A stretch of 64,000 nucleotides of DNA from Terrimonas_A sp051954695 (GTDB lineage: Bacteria > Bacteroidota > Bacteroidia > Chitinophagales > Chitinophagaceae): contig JBQCHL010000016.1 of the NCBI GenBank assembly GCA_051954695.1, positions 1 to 64,000 on the forward strand, read 5' to 3'. The notes under the pieces are model-generated. The model worked only from the letters and a program-made list of their open reading frames with translations. It did no database searches and was not told the origin of the DNA. Each line of letters starts with the position of its first letter. Position 1 is the stretch's first letter. Shown one piece after another: positions 60,224 to 64,000 of this stretch. Position numbers and translations under genes: made by a program.

Positions 60224-61537
60224 TTATTCTGCTGTGTTTGATTTAAGGATACCTACTGTACGGGTGGTTTTGTTGAAATAAGTATTGGCCACGCGTTTGA
60301 TATCTTCCGCAGTCACTTTATTGTAACGGTCAGGTGCTTCAAACATTTTTTTATAATCACCAAAGAATACTTCATAGGTACCGATATTATCGGATTTGCC
60401 ATTGATCGTTTCCACCTGGTTGTAAAATTGGATCAGTTTCTGATTTTTCACCTTCTGCAACTCTTTATCAGTAACTCCGTCTTTTTTTATTTTTTCCAGT
60501 TCTTCATAAATGCTTTTTTCCAGGTCCGTTTCATTTACGCCCTTTCCTGCAATGGCATTAATACTAAAAATGGTGGGGTCGAAGCTTTCGCTATAAGAAG
60601 AGAAAACGGCAGTGGCCTGCTGCTTTCCATCTACGAGTGCTGAATAAAGCCGGGATGATTTACCACTGCTGAGGATATCACTGAGCAGCACCAGCGCATA
60701 ATAATCGTCGTGTGTAGCTTGCGGGGCTTTGTAAGCGATATACATATATGGGGTGGCTACATCTTTTTGTATCATGATCCTTCTTTCGCCAGTTTGTACG
60801 GGCTCCACCTGGTGCACCTTTGGAGGTGCCGGTTGAGCCGGTATCGGCTCCAGGTATTTTTCGGCCAGTGCTTTGATATCGGCAGTTTTAACGGCCCCTG
60901 ATACTACCACCACGCAGTTGTTGGGAGCATAATAAGTCTTGAAATAGCGCTCCAGGTCGGCCTGTTTCCAGTTTTTCATATCATCTTCATAACCGATCAC
61001 GGGCCAGTGATAGGGGTGTTCCTGGAAAGCCTGTGCCTGCACGGCTTGGCTCAGCATCCGCCATGGAGAATTTTCGAGGCCGGTACTCCTTTCGCTTAAC
61101 ACTACACCTCTTTCGCTTTCCACCATTTTGGGATCGATGCTGAGGCTGGCGATCCGGTCGCTTTCAAGGTCAAAAATGATTTCAGTGGCAGAAGCAGGGA
61201 ACCAATCGGTGTACACGGTCACATCTTCCCGGGTATAGGCATTATTGGCACCGCCATTGAACTCCATAGTGCGGTCAAATTCTTTTGGTCCATACTTTTT
61301 GGCGCCATTGAACATCATATGCTCAAAGAAATGGGAGAGGCCGGTAATACCCTGGTATTCATTCCGGGATCCTACACGGTAAAAAAGGTACATATTGGCA
61401 TTGGGAATGGAATTGTCTTCCACTACGAGAAATTTCATCCCGTTTTTAAGGGTGAAACTATTTACATCACCCGCTTTTATCTGTGCCTGGGAACTTAAGC
61501 CCAGGAGCACAAAAACTGGAAAAAGGATTTTTTTCAT
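60224..61537 (-). CDS. M16-family zinc metallopeptidase, catalytic subunit
   Basis: 437 residues, exported (LLGLSSQAQ signal). The inverted zinc site is H69-F-F-E72-H73 in GLSHFFEHMMFNG; the third ligand is E149 in ERGVVLSER. The fold is that of pitrilysin-type peptidases of the M16B group. With the adjacent non-catalytic subunit it should make a heterodimer in the periplasm or at the cell surface that degrades short peptides or processes proteins. First gene of a four-gene operon that ends with a rhomboid protease. Confidence 0.94.
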   Translation of the reverse strand: MKKILFPVFVLLGLSSQAQIKAGDVNSFTLKNGMKFLVVEDNSIPNANMYLFYRVGSRNEYQGITGLSHFFEHMMFNGAKKYGPKEFDRTMEFNGGANNAYTREDVTVYTDWFPASATEIIFDLESDRIASLSIDPKMVESERGVVLSERSTGLENSPWRMLSQAVQAQAFQEHPYHWPVIGYEDDMKNWKQADLERYFKTYYAPNNCVVVVSGAVKTADIKALAEKYLEPIPAQPAPPKVHQVEPVQTGERRIMIQKDVATPYMYIAYKAPQATHDDYYALVLLSDILSSGKSSRLYSALVDGKQQATAVFSSYSESFDPTIFSINAIAGKGVNETDLEKSIYEELEKIKKDGVTDKELQKVKNQKLIQFYNQVETINGKSDNIGTYEVFFGDYKKMFEAPDRYNKVTAEDIKRVANTYFNKTTRTVGILKSNTAE

Positions 61538-61632
61538 AATGTGCTTGTGGTTAGAGGTGATAAAGCTAAGAAATGCGAGCATTGAATATCATACCATTCG
61601 ACAAAAAAATACCATATAAATTTCACAATGAT

Positions 61633-61663
61633 TTTGTGGGAAATTGTTTTTCCGTTACCTTTG
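61633..61663 (+). promoter_or_regulatory. Promoter of tRNA-Arg
   Basis: TTTG (61633-61636), exactly 19 nt, then TACCTTTG (61656-61663). This is the best match in the window to TTTG-N19-TAnnTTTG. The mature tRNA starts 9 nt after the box. Confidence 0.75.
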
Positions 61664-61672
61664 CCGTCCGCT

Positions 61673-61746
61673 GGCTGCGTAGCTCAACTGAATAGAGCAT
61701 CTGACTACGGATCAGAAGGTTTCAGGTTTGAATCCTGACGCGGTCA
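61673..61746 (+). tRNA. tRNA-Arg, anticodon ACG
   Basis: 74-nt cloverleaf. Acceptor arms GGCTGCG (61673-61679) and CGCGGTC (61739-61745) pair with two G-U pairs. The D arm is GCTC...GAGC, the anticodon stem TCTGA/TCAGA, and the loop CTACGGA (61705-61711) gives anticodon ACG, read as I34 after editing. The T arm is TCAGG-TTTGAAT-CCTGA. The discriminator is A; the CCA end is not encoded. It decodes CGN arginine codons. Confidence 0.93.
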
Positions 61747-61758
61747 CTAGCTTAAAAG

Positions 61759-61782
61759 GCCTCCATTCCGGAGGCTTTTTTT
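61759..61782 (+). terminator. Terminator of tRNA-Arg
   Basis: 6-bp stem GCCTCC/GGAGGC (61759-61764, 61770-61775) followed by seven T. Confidence 0.85.
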
Positions 61783-61816
61783 ATTTTATACCGGGTGTGA
61801 CCACACTACCTCAAAA

Positions 61817-62548
61817 TCAATGTTGTCCTTTTGGAATAATAACTTTTCCATAAAGCGCCTGCGACACAAAGCTGCGGTAATTTCTCCCGATAGGCAAGTG
61901 CTGATTGCCGATCTTCAATTCTGCAGCCGAAAACCGACTGATCTTTCTGAGCGGTACAATATAAGAGCGATGAATACGGATAAAATTGTCTGCCGGCAGG
62001 CTTTCTCCGATATTATTGATCGTATTCAGCGTTTTGATGTTGCTGCCATTCTGAAGGTGAATAAATACATGGTTACGCAGGCTTTCTATGTAAAGGATAT
62101 CGTCGAGTACAATACGGATCATTTGTTTTTCGGAGCGTACATAAAGCGACTCCGGGCCGGATTCAATGCCGTCGTTTACCGGCAACGATTCCTTTTGCCC
62201 CAGGAATTTCGTAATGCTTTTCAGAAAGCGTTCATAAGAAAATGGTTTCAACAGATAGTCCAGCACATTTAATTCAAAAGCTTCAATCGCATAATTAGGA
62301 TAGGCTGTAGTAAGGATAACCTGGGGAATATCCGGCATGGTACGCAAAAACTGGATACCGCTGATCCCCGACATTTGGATATCCAGGAATATCAGATCTG
62401 CTTTCCTGTCCTGGAGCATACTGATAGCTTCCACCACACTCTGACAACGGCCTTCCAGCTTCAGAAAATCAGTCTGGGCTATATAGGTTTCCAGTATGTC
62501 GAGTGCCAGCAGCTCATCATCCACGATCAGGCATTTGATCTTCTTCAC
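61817..62548 (-). CDS. LytTR-family response regulator
   Basis: 243 residues: a receiver domain at 1-120 (acidic pair D10-D11, phospho-acceptor D56 in LIFLDIQMSG, Lys in LLKPFS), then a LytTR DNA-binding domain at about 140-243 (DDILYIESLRNHVFIHL, FIRIHRSYIVPL). It should bind direct repeats upstream of target genes after phosphorylation. The start is GTG 62548, 3 nt after the stop of the sensor kinase gene, so the two are translationally coupled. The target operons are unknown. Confidence 0.94.
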   Translation of the reverse strand: MKKIKCLIVDDELLALDILETYIAQTDFLKLEGRCQSVVEAISMLQDRKADLIFLDIQMSGISGIQFLRTMPDIPQVILTTAYPNYAIEAFELNVLDYLLKPFSYERFLKSITKFLGQKESLPVNDGIESGPESLYVRSEKQMIRIVLDDILYIESLRNHVFIHLQNGSNIKTLNTINNIGESLPADNFIRIHRSYIVPLRKISRFSAAELKIGNQHLPIGRNYRSFVSQALYGKVIIPKGQH

Positions 62549-62551
62549 TGC

Positions 62552-63613
62552 TTATAAATTGAGTATTAAAGTTACATGATGATATAGCTTATCAGTTTTT
62601 ATATCCAGGAAATAATTGCCGGGATATAAAAGTGCCAGTCTTTTTTCCACATTCGGTAATCCCACACCTCCGGGAAGGGGTGCATCTGTTTTCTCTTTCT
62701 GCGCTATACTGTTGTGTACAGTAAGTGCAAATTGCCGGGCGGTCAGTTCCATATCGATCTTCACTTCAGCTACCTGTTGCAGACCGCCTGAACTATGCTT
62801 GATCGCGTTTTCCACAAAGGGCATGATGAGCATCGGCGCAATAGAATGCCCTTGCGGATTACCTTTCATATTCCACTCCACCTGCAGCGAATCCCCAAAC
62901 CGTACGCGTTCCAGTTCCAGGTAGTCGCGTATAAAATTAATCTCCTGCTCCAGCGGAACACTGTTGGCTGCCGTTTCATAAAGCAGATAACGTAGTAATC
63001 CAGATAACCTCAGCACCACATCCTTTGCCTGATCTGATTTCTTCAATATCAGCGAATAAAGGCTGTTAAGTATATTGAAAAGAAAATGAGGATGCACCTG
63101 GCTGCGTAAAAGCGCCAGTTCAGCTTCTACCCGTTTACTTTCCTGTTCCCGCTGATCCCGCTGAATGGAAGAAAAGTAATCAAACACTTTTATTGTCACC
63201 GGAATAGCCAGCGCAAAATTGAGCTTAATGATCGTTGTGAGCATGGTAACAGGATCATATACGGATACCTGGTACCAATGAGGAAAGAAATTGACGAGTA
63301 TGATATAATAGTCGATATAACGGTTGATGAGCGCAGTGACCAACAGCGTGATCCAGAAGTATAAAAAGAAGAGGGCTACTTTTTTCCGGTACAGGAAACG
63401 GGGCAACAGGAAATAAATAACAAAGTAAACCATCCCTGCATGCAAAGGAAGCAGCAGTAGTTGGATCGTAAATGTTTTTTGGAAATCATAATCATAACTA
63501 CCCCATACGATACCAAAAAAACTGACATAGCAAACCCAGTAAAGCAGGTGTTGCAACAGCCGGTTACTGGCTACACGGTTCATGGTCTGATCAGGGAAGA
63601 ACGTCACTTGCAT
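62552..63613 (-). CDS. LytS-like sensor histidine kinase
   Basis: 353 residues: about four membrane helices in the N-terminal half (LLYWVCYVSFFGIVWG; ALFFLYFWITLLVTALI), then a His_kinase domain (QVHPHFLFNILNSLYSL, with the phospho-His in HPHFLFN) and an ATPase domain (PMLIMPFVENAIKH, GVGLPNVEKRL). It pairs with the LytTR regulator downstream (3-nt gap). The sensed signal is unknown. It is divergent from the amylase gene at 63845, across a 231-nt gap. ATG 63613 is chosen; ATG 63583 would also work. Confidence 0.93.
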   Translation of the reverse strand: MQVTFFPDQTMNRVASNRLLQHLLYWVCYVSFFGIVWGSYDYDFQKTFTIQLLLLPLHAGMVYFVIYFLLPRFLYRKKVALFFLYFWITLLVTALINRYIDYYIILVNFFPHWYQVSVYDPVTMLTTIIKLNFALAIPVTIKVFDYFSSIQRDQREQESKRVEAELALLRSQVHPHFLFNILNSLYSLILKKSDQAKDVVLRLSGLLRYLLYETAANSVPLEQEINFIRDYLELERVRFGDSLQVEWNMKGNPQGHSIAPMLIMPFVENAIKHSSGGLQQVAEVKIDMELTARQFALTVHNSIAQKEKTDAPLPGGVGLPNVEKRLALLYPGNYFLDIKTDKLYHHVTLILNL

Positions 63614-63844
63614 ACCCGTCAAATTTAAAGGTAATCAGGCAGTGCAGCTTCAAATACGATTTTGCCGGGACAAACGACCATTTAACAGGGACTAACAAAG
63701 AACGGAAAGAGCTTCAGGCCATTCAGCATGGCAGACAGGTTGTTTATCCCTGATGTTATTTCTTTTGTCCACCCGCTGACCGCAGAATGATAAATCGTTT
63801 TTATTTAGCAGTGTCAGTATTTTAATTAACAATAAAAAGCACGC

Positions 63845-64000
63845 ATGAAAACAAAACTGCTTATCATCCTGTCATTCCTTCTGTCAGGAGAAATGTTTGC
63901 ACAACAACTCCGGGTAGAGCCTGCCAACTGGTGGGTGGATATGCAGGTTCCACAACTTCAGTTATTGGTTTATGGAAAGGATATTGCGGCTGCCACCCCT
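63845..64000 (+). CDS. Cyclomaltodextrinase-type alpha-amylase, N-terminal fragment
   Basis: 52 residues are visible before the window ends. A signal peptide (LLIILSFLLSGEMFAQ) is followed by LRVEPANWWVDMQVPQLQLL, which matches the start of the cyclomaltodextrinase N-terminal domain (Cyc-maltodext_N) of secreted GH13 enzymes in Bacteroidota. These hydrolyse cyclic or linear maltodextrins in the periplasm. The catalytic domain is outside the window, so the GH13 call depends on this short domain. It is divergent from the LytS gene. Confidence 0.75.
   Translation, partial: MKTKLLIILSFLLSGEMFAQQLRVEPANWWVDMQVPQLQLLVYGKDIAAATP

Noticed and set aside
1..64000. CRISPR array, prophage, insertion sequence or integrative element
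   Set aside because: No regularly spaced direct repeats, transposase, integrase or phage structural genes were seen. The repeated palindromes have only two copies each and carry no gene.

Overview
The window looks like a chromosomal segment of a Bacteroidota member, most likely of the Chitinophagaceae. Evidence: FecR/ECF-sigma and STN-domain proteins, a fused SecDF, a type IX secretion sorting domain, PorT-like barrels, long NusB, LytS/LytTR regulators, and many TAnnTTTG (-7) promoter boxes typical of the phylum's primary sigma factor. Gene density is high. I see no rRNA, CRISPR, integrase, transposase or phage genes. There is one tRNA gene, tRNA-Arg(ACG).

Layout. 1-4.7 kb: an ECF sigma factor, its FecR anti-sigma and a STN-domain outer-membrane protein that is not a TonB receptor, then a tandem pair of paralogous membrane proteins. 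4.7-10.9 kb (minus): two DUF3857/transglutaminase proteins, one with a dead active site, and an overlapping ECF sigma / anti-sigma / DUF4097 cassette. 11-18 kb: a YdiJ-like FAD/Fe-S dehydrogenase, a VOC protein, a GntP permease and a CPA2 antiporter. 18.3-21.3 kb: an M28 peptidase, a Crp/Fnr-like regulator and a DUF2306 membrane protein. 21.3-22 kb: a small accessory pair whose larger member carries a frameshift. 22-28.2 kb: glnS, a serine hydrolase, a GNAT enzyme, a mutase large subunit and a small membrane protein. 28.4-38.8 kb is mostly housekeeping: A-type Fe-S carrier, secDF, an aminotransferase, nusB-DUF1573-yajC-coaE, a response regulator and groES-groEL. 38.9-50 kb: a T9SS-exported metalloprotease with Ig-like repeats, an asymmetric ABC-F ATPase, a DUF937/OmpA protein, an amino-acid permease with an SDR, and a PorT-like barrel. 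50-61.5 kb: VIT1-rocD, ispE with a bifunctional nuclease gene, etfBA, a TPR protein with tilS, and an M16-M16-rlmH-rhomboid operon. 61.6-64 kb: the tRNA, a LytTR/LytS two-component system, and the start of a cyclomaltodextrinase-type amylase cut by the window end.

The items most worth a second look are: (i) the sigma/FecR/STN-barrel operon with no TonB receptor; (ii) the ABC-F protein in which one composite ATP site is lost from both halves, including a Walker-B Gln; (iii) two families of long, nearly perfect palindromic intergenic repeats, two copies each; (iv) the single-base frameshift in the DUF6934-like gene; (v) two terminators with no obvious gene ahead of them, one preceded by an unannotated 57-codon frame; and (vi) -7 boxes sitting 4-7 nt before start codons. 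I did not find a large, clearly new multi-gene defence or metabolic system. All calls come from reading the sequence and from memory of protein families; no searches were run.
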